Assembly: GCA_947629725.1 (NCBI GenBank)
Contig: CANREU010000072.1
Coordinates: 1 to 7,301, forward strand
Source of the DNA: an uncultured Clostridia bacterium
GTDB taxonomy: Bacteria > Bacillota > Clostridia > Christensenellales > Borkfalkiaceae
Direction of reading: 5' to 3'
Length of the DNA: 7,301 bases
The position numbers and the translations under genes were made by a program. Positions 1-5,937 of this stretch are shown here, piece by piece (the stretch's first letter is position 1; the number at the start of each line of letters is the position of its first letter). The notes under the pieces were generated by a model, which saw nothing but the letters and a program-made list of their open reading frames with translations, was not told the origin of the DNA and searched no databases.

Positions 1-113
1 GTATCTTAAGATCCGCTCACTCCGCTTACGCTCCGTTCGGAATGAGGACAGGCCGACTTCGTTTCCCATAGGAGCAACTTCCCTCGCGCAAAAAGGCGCA
101 AAGATTTTCCGCG
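1..113. other. Intergenic edge region with CGGA-type short repeats
   Basis: No gene is supported here. Read on the minus strand, bases 5-35 hold three imperfect units that each begin CGGA (TCCG on the plus strand at 12-15, 21-24 and 32-35), spaced 9 and 11 nt apart; the outer two end in TAAG. TCCGTTCGGA at 32-41 is a small inverted repeat and CTTAAG at 5-10 is a palindrome. Further right lies a weak GCGC/GCGC inverted repeat around 86-99. The stretch follows the metA terminator and could be an intergenic repeat cut by the window edge. No RNA gene is recognisable. Confidence 0.35.
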
Positions 114-143
114 AAAAAAACCGCCCCGGTCAATCGAGGCGGT
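114..143 (-). terminator. Intrinsic terminator of the rnr-smpB-metY-metA operon, overlapping the metA stop
   Basis: On the minus strand the arms ACCGCCTC (143-136) and GGGGCGGT (127-120) pair over 8 bp with one T-G wobble, closing a loop of about 8 nt. They are followed directly by a run of seven T (120-114), the first of which closes the stem. The upstream arm encodes the last residues of MetA (Tyr-Arg-Leu), and the TGA stop at 132-130 lies in the loop. The plus strand has no T-run after the hairpin, so termination is expected only for leftward transcripts. Confidence 0.9.
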
Positions 144-1035
144 AGGGGGTCGTCTGATACACGAAGTTCAGCCAATTGTTGTAGAAGAGGTTCGCGGTGG
201 ACGACCAATTCATGGCGATCTTCTCGTCCGTCTTGTCGGCAAAGTAGCAGAAGGGCCTGTCGATGGGAAGTCCCTTTTTAAGGTCCCGTTCATACTCCTT
301 TTTGAGGGTGTCGCGGTCATACTCCATGTGCCCGAGCACGAAGATCTGTCTGTCGTCGGGGGTCGCGGAGATGGCGGCGCCCGCGCGGTGGGAGGAGGCG
401 AGCACGCGGAGCCCCGCCTTTTTCAGGTCGCTCTCGGCGACGGTGGAGTGGCGGGAGTGGCACATGTGGAACTCGTCCGAAATGCCCCGCATGAGGGGGT
501 CGTGCTCCTCGGGGTGTGCCTTTTTGTGGGCGAATACGCCGAAGAGTTTGCGCGGGAGGGCCCTCTTTTCGATCCCGTAGAAGCGGTAGAGCGCCGCCAT
601 TGCCCCCCAGCAGATGTAAATGGAGGACGTCACGTTCTCCCGCGAGAAGTCGAGGATCTCCTCAAACTCCTTCCAATAGGCGACGGCGGAGAAATCGAGG
701 TCCTCAACGGGGGCGCCCGTCACGATCATGCCGTCGAACCGTCTTCCTTTCACCTCGGAGAAGGGGCGGTAGAAGCGGTCGAGATAGTTCTCTTCCACGT
801 TGCGGGAGCGGTAGCTCCCCGTGTGGAGGAGGGTGACGTTCACCTGCAGCGGAGAGTTGGAGAGGAGGCGCAAAAACTGCGTCTCGGTCTCCTTTTTGGT
901 GGGCATGAGGTTGAGGATGGCGATCTCGATGGGGCGGATGTCCTGCGCGGTCGCCCGCTCTTTGTCGATGACGAAGATCCTCTCCTCGGTGAGAATGGAG
1001 AAGGCAGGGATCCCGCGGTCGATGACGATGGGCAT
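130..1035 (-). CDS. metA: Homoserine O-acetyltransferase (MetA family)
   Basis: The 301-residue cytoplasmic enzyme acylates the hydroxyl of L-homoserine, the committed step of methionine synthesis. Its length is normal for MetA. Visible landmarks are LNLMPTKKETE (41-51), the nucleophile Cys142 in ICWGAMAALY, HSRH (193-196), and the His236/Glu238 pair in LGHMEYD. Residue 111, in GAPVE, is Glu; in studied MetA proteins Glu here goes with acetyl-CoA and Gly with succinyl-CoA, so O-acetylhomoserine is the inferred product, which matches the metY gene 12 nt upstream. The start is fixed by AAAGGAGC just before the ATG. Several usually invariant neighbours differ: Met for Gln after CWGA, Met for Pro in GHPEYD, Cys for Pro before HSR. 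The catalytic residues are kept, so an active enzyme is likely. It is the last gene of the operon. Confidence 0.95.
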   Translation of the reverse strand: MPIVIDRGIPAFSILTEERIFVIDKERATAQDIRPIEIAILNLMPTKKETETQFLRLLSNSPLQVNVTLLHTGSYRSRNVEENYLDRFYRPFSEVKGRRFDGMIVTGAPVEDLDFSAVAYWKEFEEILDFSRENVTSSIYICWGAMAALYRFYGIEKRALPRKLFGVFAHKKAHPEEHDPLMRGISDEFHMCHSRHSTVAESDLKKAGLRVLASSHRAGAAISATPDDRQIFVLGHMEYDRDTLKKEYERDLKKGLPIDRPFCYFADKTDEKIAMNWSSTANLFYNNWLNFVYQTTPYRLD

Positions 1036-1047
1036 ATTTTGCTCCTT

Positions 1048-2302
1048 TTACACGCGTGCGAGCGCCTGACGAAGGTCGGCGATGATGTCCTTTGCGTCCT
1101 CGATGCCGACGGAGAGCCGCACGAGGTTGGCGGAGATGCCCGCGTCTTTGAGGCCCTGCTCGGAGAGCTGGCGGTGGGTGGTGGAGGCGGGGTGGAGGAC
1201 GCAGCTCCTCACGTCGGCGACGTGGGTCTCCTGCGTCACGAGCTTCAGGGCCTCCATGAACCGCGCGCAGTCGGCGGCGCCGCCGCGGATACCGAAGCTC
1301 ATCATGCCGCCCGTGCCCTCGGGCATATATTTTTGTGCGCGCGCGTGATAGGGGTCGGCGGGAAGGGAGGAGTGTCTCACCCACTCGATCTTCGGGTGCT
1401 TTTCGAGATAGGCGGCGACCTTCTTCGCGTTTTCGCAGTGTTTTTTCATACGGAGGGCGAGGGTATCGCACCCGAGGAAGGTGAGGAAGGCGTTCTGCGG
1501 GCTCATGATGGCGCCCGTGTCCCTCATCATCTGGGCGCGGCACTTGGTCCCGAAGGGGACGGCCTGCTCCGCATACACGAGCCCGTGGTAGCTGTCGTCG
1601 GGTTCGTTGAAGGAGGGATAGCGGGGGTTGCCCGAGAAGTTGAAATTCCCGCCGTCCACGATCATGCCGCCGAGCGCCGCGGCGTGTCCGTCGATATACT
1701 TCGTCGTCGAGTGGATGACGATGTTCGTTCCCCACTCAAAGGGGCGGAAGAGGACGGGAGTGGAGAGGGTGTTGCCCGTGCTTTGTGCAGATCCCCGCGA
1801 GCCCCTCGAAGTCGGGAATGACGATGGCGGGATTGGCGACGGACTCGCAGAAGAGGAGCTTGGTCTTGCCGTCGATGAGCGCCTCCACCTCGGAGATGGG
1901 GGCGTCGGGGTCGAAGAAGCGGCACTCGATGCCGAATTTGGGCAGGGTGACGGAGAACAGGTTATACGTCCCGCCGTAGATCGCGGAGGCGCACACGACG
2001 TTGTCTCCCGCGCCGCACACGGTCATCACCGTGAGGAGCACGGCAGACATGCCCGAGGCGCAGCCGATCCCGCACACGCCCCCCTCGAGGGCGGCGATCT
2101 TCTTCTCGAGCGCCTCCACGGTGGGGTTGGCGAGACGGGAATAGAAAAATCCCTCCGATTTGAGGTCGAAAAGGTCTGCCATCTTCTGCGTCTCGCCGTA
2201 GAAGAAGGTCGTGCTCTGGCAGATCTGCGGAATGCGGCTCTCGCCCGTTTCGGGATGATAGCCCGCCTGTACGCAAAGGGTCTCTTGGCTGTACTTTTTC
2301 AT
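1048..2302 (-). pseudogene. metY: O-acetylhomoserine sulfhydrylase, frameshifted by a small internal deletion
   Basis: This is a PLP enzyme of the Cys/Met metabolism family that would make homocysteine from O-acetylhomoserine and sulfide. The N-terminal part (2302 to about 1775, 176 residues) shows QAGYHPETG (12-20), the PLP-phosphate contacts YSR (54-56), SGMSA (83-87) and IYGGTY (108-113). The C-terminal part, in another frame, carries the Schiff-base Lys in HSTTKYIDGH and runs to TAA at 1048. At the junction near 1774/1775 the sequence goes from KHG straight to NT; family members have five residues plus the PLP-contacting Asp there. About 17 nt are therefore missing; restoring them gives about 423 codons, the usual length. 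The shifted frame stops at TGA 1736-1738. The start ATG at 2302 follows a GAGGT site 9 nt after the smpB stop. No other damage is visible, so the lesion is recent or an assembly artefact. Confidence 0.9.
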
Positions 2303-2311
2303 CGTAAAACC

Positions 2312-2764
2312 TCACTTAAAATATTCTTTGCTCTCCCTGTCGAGGGCGCGTTTTGCGTCGCGCTCGGCAATGGTGCGCTTTTTGTCGTAGGAATGCTTGC
2401 CCTTACAGAGGGCGATCTCCGCCTTCACGAGGGCGTCCTTAAAGTAAATTTTGAGGGGGACGAGGGTGTAGCCCCGCTCGTTCACCCGCCCCGCGATCTT
2501 GGAGATCTCGCCGCGGCGGAGGAGGAGTTTCCGGTCTTTACGGGAGTCGCGCGTCGAGAAGGCGCCGCTCTTGTCGTAGAGGGCGATGTGCATGTTGCGG
2601 AGGAACACCTCCCCGCCGCGGAGCTCGCAGAAGCTCTCGCCGAGGGAGGCCTTTCCCGCGCGGAGGGACTTCACTTCGCTCCCCTCGAGCACGATCCCTG
2701 CCTCGAACTTTTCCTCGATGAAATACTCGAAGGAGGCGGATCTGTTTACGGCAACGATCTTCAT
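2312..2764 (-). CDS. smpB: SsrA-binding protein SmpB
   Basis: SmpB binds the tRNA-like domain of tmRNA and takes the place of a codon-anticodon pair in stalled ribosomes, allowing trans-translation. The 150-residue product has normal family length and order: a start like NRSASFEYFIEE (7-18), AGIVLEGSEVKSLRAGK (22-38), NMHIALYD (57-64), RKLLLRR (78-84), GYTLVPLKIYF (98-108), and a basic tail with KGKHSYDKKRTIAERDAKR (121-139) of the kind that inserts into the mRNA channel. Its ATG comes 1 nt after the rnr stop, and the AAGGAG ribosome site lies inside the last rnr codons, so the two genes are probably translationally coupled. The partner tmRNA gene, often close by in Bacillota, is not seen in this window. 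Confidence 0.97.
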   Translation of the reverse strand: MKIVAVNRSASFEYFIEEKFEAGIVLEGSEVKSLRAGKASLGESFCELRGGEVFLRNMHIALYDKSGAFSTRDSRKDRKLLLRRGEISKIAGRVNERGYTLVPLKIYFKDALVKAEIALCKGKHSYDKKRTIAERDAKRALDRESKEYFK

Positions 2765-2765
2765 C

Positions 2766-4838
2766 TCAGCCGTTCTCCTTATTCAGTAAGAAAAATTGCA
2801 CCCGCCGCGCGCCGATGTCGGCGCCGTCCACCCGCACCCGCACCCGCTCGCCGAGGCGGAAGGAATTGTGTACCCCGCGCAAAAGGAAGTTTTCCTCCTC
2901 GAAGAGGTAGCAGTCTTCGGGCAGCGTTTCGACGGGGATGAACCCCTCCACGGTGTTGTCGAGCTCCGCGAAGAGCCCGAATGCGGTCACGCCCGAGACG
3001 ACCGCGTTGTATTCCTCCCCGATCCTGTCCTTCATATAGAAGGCGATGTAGAGGGCGTCCGCCTCCCGTTCGGCCTCCGCGGCGTTCCTCTCCGAGAGGG
3101 AGGATTGGGCGGCGGCTTCCTTCACGAAGGCGCGGTACTCCTCCGCCTTCCCCGAGGCCGCGGCGCGGATGATGCGGTGCACGCAGAGGTCGGGATAGCG
3201 GCGGATGGGGGAGGTGAAGTGGCAGTAGCACTCCGAGGCGAGCCCGAAGTGCCCGATATTTTCGGGGGAATACACCGCCTTCGCCATCGAGCGCAGCATC
3301 ACGCGGTGGACGACGGGCGCGAGCGGGGAGTTTCCGAGGGAGGCGAGGAGGTCCCGATAGTCGCGCGGGGCGACCTTGTCGGGCTCGAAGCGGGGGGTAA
3401 GGCCCGCCCCGAGGAGGAAGGCGCGGAAGGAGGCGGCCTTCTCCGCCGCGGGACGGTCGTGCACGCGGTAGACGAAGGGCACGCCCTTCTCCGTCATGAG
3501 CTCCGCAACGCTCTCGTTTGCGAGCACCATGAACCGCTCGATCATCTCGTGCGAAACGGTGCGCCTGTTTTCGGGGATCTCGATCTTCCCGTCTTCACAG
3601 AGGATCTTCGCCTCGCCGATCTCGAGCTCCACGCCCCCCTTTGCGGCGCGCGCGGCGCGCAGGATCTTTGTGAGTTTTACGGCGGTGCGCACGAAACCGA
3701 CGAGATCGGGGTATTCTTCGCACGCCCGCCTATCGCCCTCGGCGATCGCCGTCACGGCGGTGTACGTCATGCGGTGGCGGGAGCGGATCACGGTGGGGGC
3801 GATCCTCTTTTTGAGGACCTTGCCCTTGCCGTCTATCGTCATAAAGCAGGAGAGGGTGAGGCGGTCTTCCCCCTCGTTCAGCGAGCAAATGCCGTTGGAG
3901 AGCGCCTTCGGCAGCATGGGGAGGACGCGGTCGGGAAAATACACGCTCGTGCCGCGGGCAAAGGCCTCGCGGTCGAGAGGGGAGCGGGGGAGGACGTAGT
4001 GGGAGACGTCCGCAATGTGCACGCCGAGATGGAATTTTCCGTTCTCCTCGTGCACGGAGACGGCGTCGTCGATGTCGCGGGTGTCCTCGCCGTCGATCGT
4101 GATGATGAGTTCTTCCCGCAGGTCTTCCCGCCCTTTGAGGTCTCTTTCGGAGAGGGTCTGCGGCACCTTGTCCGCCGCGGCGAGCACCTCTTCTGGGAAC
4201 TCCTCGCGGAGGGCGTGGGAGCGGATGACGGCAAGCTCCTCCGCCATGAGATCGCCTTCCTGCCCGAGCACCTCGAGCACCTTGCCGCAGGGCTCTTCTC
4301 CGGGATAGGAAACTTTTACGACGACTTTTGCCCCGTCCCTTGCGCCCGCACTGTCGCGGCGGGGGACGAAGACGGTGAAGCCGAAGCGCTTGTCGTCGGG
4401 GACGACATAGCCCGCTTTCCCCTCCGCACAGAAGGTCCCCACGAGCTTCTCATAGCCGCGGGCAAGGACCGCGAGCACCTCGCCCTCGTCGTCCGAGCGG
4501 CCGCCCTTTACGGGAATCGCGAGCACTCTGTCGCCGTGCACCGCCCCGTTTGCCGATTTTGCGGGAATGAAGAGCTCCGTTTCTCCGGAGGAGAAGAGCC
4601 CGTACCCCTTCCCGCTCCCCGAGAAGACGCCTTCCTCCGCGCCGAACTGTTCCGCCGTGCCGAAGCGGCCGCGGCGGTCGCACAGAAGTTCCCCCTCCCG
4701 CACGAGAGAGGAGAGCATATCGTGTACGGCAAAAGCCTCCCTCCGCCCCAAACGGAGCTTGCGGGAGATCTCATCGGAGGTGAGGAGGGCGAAGGAGCCG
4801 TCCTTTATCTTTTCGAGCAGGGAATATTTTGCGTTCAA
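2766..4838 (-). CDS. rnr: Ribonuclease R (3'-5' exoribonuclease, RNB family)
   Basis: RNase R degrades structured RNA processively from the 3' end and clears non-stop mRNAs together with SmpB/tmRNA. I place the start at a TTG (4838), giving 690 residues, because AAGGAG lies 5 nt before it; an in-frame ATG at 4901 would add 21 unlike residues encoded across a terminator hairpin. Domains in order: winged helix (about 15-55), two cold-shock OB folds (about 68-110 and 130-180), the RNB catalytic domain with acidic residues in IDGEDTRDIDDA (Asp249, Asp255, Asp257, Asp258) and HFTSPIRRYPDL (540-551), and an S1 domain (about 609-686). The protein stops just after S1 and lacks the Lys-rich tail of some homologues such as that of E. 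coli. It heads a tight operon with smpB. Confidence 0.97.
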   Translation of the reverse strand: MNAKYSLLEKIKDGSFALLTSDEISRKLRLGRREAFAVHDMLSSLVREGELLCDRRGRFGTAEQFGAEEGVFSGSGKGYGLFSSGETELFIPAKSANGAVHGDRVLAIPVKGGRSDDEGEVLAVLARGYEKLVGTFCAEGKAGYVVPDDKRFGFTVFVPRRDSAGARDGAKVVVKVSYPGEEPCGKVLEVLGQEGDLMAEELAVIRSHALREEFPEEVLAAADKVPQTLSERDLKGREDLREELIITIDGEDTRDIDDAVSVHEENGKFHLGVHIADVSHYVLPRSPLDREAFARGTSVYFPDRVLPMLPKALSNGICSLNEGEDRLTLSCFMTIDGKGKVLKKRIAPTVIRSRHRMTYTAVTAIAEGDRRACEEYPDLVGFVRTAVKLTKILRAARAAKGGVELEIGEAKILCEDGKIEIPENRRTVSHEMIERFMVLANESVAELMTEKGVPFVYRVHDRPAAEKAASFRAFLLGAGLTPRFEPDKVAPRDYRDLLASLGNSPLAPVVHRVMLRSMAKAVYSPENIGHFGLASECYCHFTSPIRRYPDLCVHRIIRAAASGKAEEYRAFVKEAAAQSSLSERNAAEAEREADALYIAFYMKDRIGEEYNAVVSGVTAFGLFAELDNTVEGFIPVETLPEDCYLFEEENFLLRGVHNSFRLGERVRVRVDGADIGARRVQFFLLNKENG

Positions 4839-4843
4839 GATCT

Positions 4844-4849
4844 CTCCTT
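4844..4849 (-). promoter_or_regulatory. Ribosome binding site that sets the TTG start of rnr
   Basis: AAGGAG on the minus strand, within GGAAGGAGAGATC, stands 5 nt before the TTG at 4838-4836. It is the only strong Shine-Dalgarno sequence near the 5' end of rnr, and it begins 13 nt after the T-run of the hairpin at 4863-4892. The upstream ATG at 4901 has no such site. Confidence 0.85.
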
Positions 4850-4862
4850 CCCATACGGCGAT

Positions 4863-4892
4863 AAAAAACGGGCAGCGAGGAGCGCCGCCCGT
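4863..4892 (-). terminator. Intrinsic terminator between secG and rnr
   Basis: On the minus strand ACGGGCGGCG (4892-4883) pairs with CGCTGCCCGT (4877-4868) over 10 bp with one G-T wobble and a 5-nt loop (CTCCT). A run of six T (4868-4863) follows. This is a full factor-independent terminator 20 nt after the secG stop. I see no convincing promoter between it and rnr, so rnr-smpB-metY-metA may depend on read-through from the secG promoter, in which case the hairpin would act as an attenuator. That role is inferred. Confidence 0.88.
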
Positions 4893-4911
4893 CTTTCGCA
4901 AGCAATTTCGG

Positions 4912-5217
4912 TTACTGCCAAACAGCCAAGATCACGAAGAACGCGATGGCGAACACCGCAAGAACGGCGAGGCAGACGATCGTCCCGATCTTCAGCTTCG
5001 ATTCGGTGGACTTGCCCTTGTTCTTCCCGAAGAAGGTCTCGCTCGAGCCGCCGAGCGCGTCGATCCCTTCGGAGTTGGCGGGGGTGAGCATCACGAGGAT
5101 GATCGCCGCGATCGCCGCAACGCCCATCGCGATGATGAGCGAGAGAAGAATGCCCCGATAGAGGGGATAGTTCACCGTGGGTGCGAGCAATGTCATGATG
5201 ATGGAATTGAGATTCAT
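4912..5217 (-). CDS. secG: Preprotein translocase subunit SecG
   Basis: SecG is the small non-essential subunit of the SecYEG channel in the cytoplasmic membrane and assists SecA-driven export. The 101-residue protein has the two expected membrane helices (about 22-44 and 77-100), joined by a loop with the family hallmark GGSSETFFGKNKGK (56-69). It is somewhat longer than typical SecG because of about 15-20 extra N-terminal residues; an internal Met8 is an alternative start. ATG 5217 is preferred because AAAGGA lies a suitable distance upstream and the promoter leaves a leader of about 32 nt. The order secG-rnr-smpB is common in Bacillota and supports the call. Confidence 0.93.
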   Translation of the reverse strand: MNLNSIIMTLLAPTVNYPLYRGILLSLIIAMGVAAIAAIILVMLTPANSEGIDALGGSSETFFGKNKGKSTESKLKIGTIVCLAVLAVFAIAFFVILAVWQ

Positions 5218-5255
5218 ATCTTCCGTCCTTTCCGTCTGTATCGAATTCGGGGAAA

Positions 5256-5284
5256 ATTATACCATATCCGTTTGCAAATGACAA
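5256..5284 (-). promoter_or_regulatory. Sigma-70 type promoter of secG, with extended -10
   Basis: On the minus strand a -35 box TTGTCA (5284-5279) and a -10 box TATAAT (5261-5256) are separated by exactly 17 bp. TGG directly before TATAAT gives an extended -10. Transcription should begin near 5249, leaving a leader of about 32 nt before the secG ATG. The sequence upstream of the -35 box is A/T-rich and could act as an UP element. Confidence 0.88.
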
Positions 5285-5286
5285 CC

Positions 5287-5321
5287 TTTTTTACGCAGAT
5301 TTCCGAAAAAAGCGTAAAAAA
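5287..5321. repeat. 10-bp perfect inverted repeat just upstream of the secG -35 box
   Basis: TTTTTTACGC (5287-5296) is exactly complementary to GCGTAAAAAA (5312-5321), with 15 nt between the arms. The left arm begins 2 bp from the -35 box of the secG promoter, and the right arm overlaps the T-run of the lipoprotein gene terminator. It could be an operator, a second and weaker bidirectional terminator, or an UP-like A/T element. The sequence alone does not decide. Confidence 0.6.
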
Positions 5322-5342
5322 ATCCCTCCCACAGGGGAGGGA
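5316..5342 (-). terminator. Intrinsic terminator of the lipoprotein gene
   Basis: On the minus strand TCCCTCCC (5342-5335) pairs perfectly with GGGAGGGA (5330-5323) over 8 bp around a CTGT tetraloop. A run of seven T (5322-5316) follows. The hairpin starts 7 nt after the TAA stop and separates this gene from the secG promoter. Confidence 0.93.
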
Positions 5343-5349
5343 AGAGGTT

Positions 5350-5823
5350 TTACTTGGTGCCTTTGAAGATATTCGCGGCGCTCGGGTTCGTTGCGAGCAC
5401 GAGCACGCAGGTCCCGCTCACGCCGTCGAGTTTCTGCAATTCGTCGTAGGCTTTCTTCACATCTTCCTCTTCGACGCCGAGCTTATCCTTGAGGGAGTTG
5501 ACCATGTCCTTATCGCCCTTGAATTCGACGATGATGACGATGTCGAGCGAGGACAGGATCCCGCCGAGGATGGAGCTGTCGTCGCCGCCTTTCTGAAGGA
5601 CGTGGACCTTCACTTTGCCCACATACTCTTCGCCGACGAACGCCTTCACGGTTTCGTCGACCGTCGTGCCGATCTCGGCAGTTTCGCTCGAATCGATCTC
5701 CTTGTAGCCCTCTTTCTCATAGGCTTTCTTGATCCCGCCGTAGGTGGAGCAGGCGCAGAGAGTCGCGATCATCACGGCGATGAGGGCGAGGGAAGTGAGA
5801 ACAGTCAGCAGTCTTTTTTTCAT
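5350..5823 (-). CDS. Small secreted lipoprotein of unknown function
   Basis: The 157-residue product starts with a signal peptide: basic MKKR, a hydrophobic core (about 5-21) and a lipobox ending LCAC, with Cys25 as the predicted lipidated residue. The mature part is about 133 residues, rich in Lys, Glu and Asp, with no membrane helix. It has a helical stretch (GIKKAYEKEGYKEI, 30-43), a probable beta segment (KVKVHVLQK), a Gly/Ser/Ile stretch (SSILGGILSSLDIVIIVEF) and a charged helix (about 105-130). I recognise no named domain. ATG 5823 is chosen because AAGGAG lies 7 nt upstream; the in-frame ATG at 5856 overlaps the -10 box and would not be transcribed. The gene is a monocistron with a consensus promoter and its own terminator, so good expression is expected. 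It should sit on the outer face of the cytoplasmic membrane. Confidence 0.88.
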   Translation of the reverse strand: MKKRLLTVLTSLALIAVMIATLCACSTYGGIKKAYEKEGYKEIDSSETAEIGTTVDETVKAFVGEEYVGKVKVHVLQKGGDDSSILGGILSSLDIVIIVEFKGDKDMVNSLKDKLGVEEEDVKKAYDELQKLDGVSGTCVLVLATNPSAANIFKGTK

Positions 5824-5830
5824 AATTCGT

Positions 5831-5836
5831 CTCCTT
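5831..5836 (-). promoter_or_regulatory. Ribosome binding site of the lipoprotein gene
   Basis: AAGGAG on the minus strand stands 7 nt before the ATG at 5823. It selects this start over the in-frame ATG at 5856, which overlaps the -10 box. Confidence 0.88.
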
Positions 5837-5854
5837 GTAAAGTTCTTGGCAAAC

Positions 5855-5883
5855 ATTATACTATCCGTTTTTCACATTGTCAA
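5855..5883 (-). promoter_or_regulatory. Consensus sigma-70 promoter of the lipoprotein gene
   Basis: On the minus strand TTGACA (5883-5878) and TATAAT (5860-5855) are both perfect consensus boxes with a 17-bp spacer. The start of transcription should be near 5848, giving a leader of about 25 nt that includes the AAGGAG site. It diverges from the plus-strand promoter at 5938-5966; the two -35 boxes are 54 bp apart. Confidence 0.93.
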
Positions 5884-5937
5884 GCGGAATGAACGGATTT
5901 TTCCGAAGAAATTTTCCGCCCGACCTTGCCGCGGCGA

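Noticed and set aside
84..113. Second terminator or small RNA downstream of metA
   Set aside because: The GCGC/GCGC and TCGCG/CGCGA pairings are short, with long or A/T-rich loops and no proper T-run; too weak to call.
704..1735. Minus-strand frame spanning the metY/metA boundary
   Set aside because: Its Arg/His/Pro-rich product is an off-frame reading of metY and metA, both of which have clear family matches in other frames.
1736..1780. Programmed ribosomal frameshift in metY
   Set aside because: No slippery heptamer or downstream structure is evident, and shifting frame would still not supply the missing residues and PLP-contacting Asp, so a deletion fits better.
328..1821. Long plus-strand open frame opposite metA and metY
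   Set aside because: It is a GC-driven antisense frame over two recognised genes; its translation is a low-complexity Gly/Val/Glu/His mix with no motif, promoter or ribosome site.
2303..2320. SAM or other methionine riboswitch before metY
   Set aside because: Only 9 nt separate smpB and metY, too little for any riboswitch.
4839..4901. ATG at 4901 as the rnr start
   Set aside because: It has no ribosome site, its 21 extra residues are encoded across a terminator, and a TTG with an ideal AAGGAG lies downstream.
2796..5087. Very long plus-strand open frame (763 codons) opposite rnr
   Set aside because: It is antisense to RNase R, whose catalytic motifs are intact; the antisense translation has no recognisable domain and crosses into secG.
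5824..5856. ATG at 5856 as the lipoprotein start
   Set aside because: It overlaps the -10 box, so it would not be in the mRNA; ATG 5823 has the ribosome site and begins a normal signal peptide.
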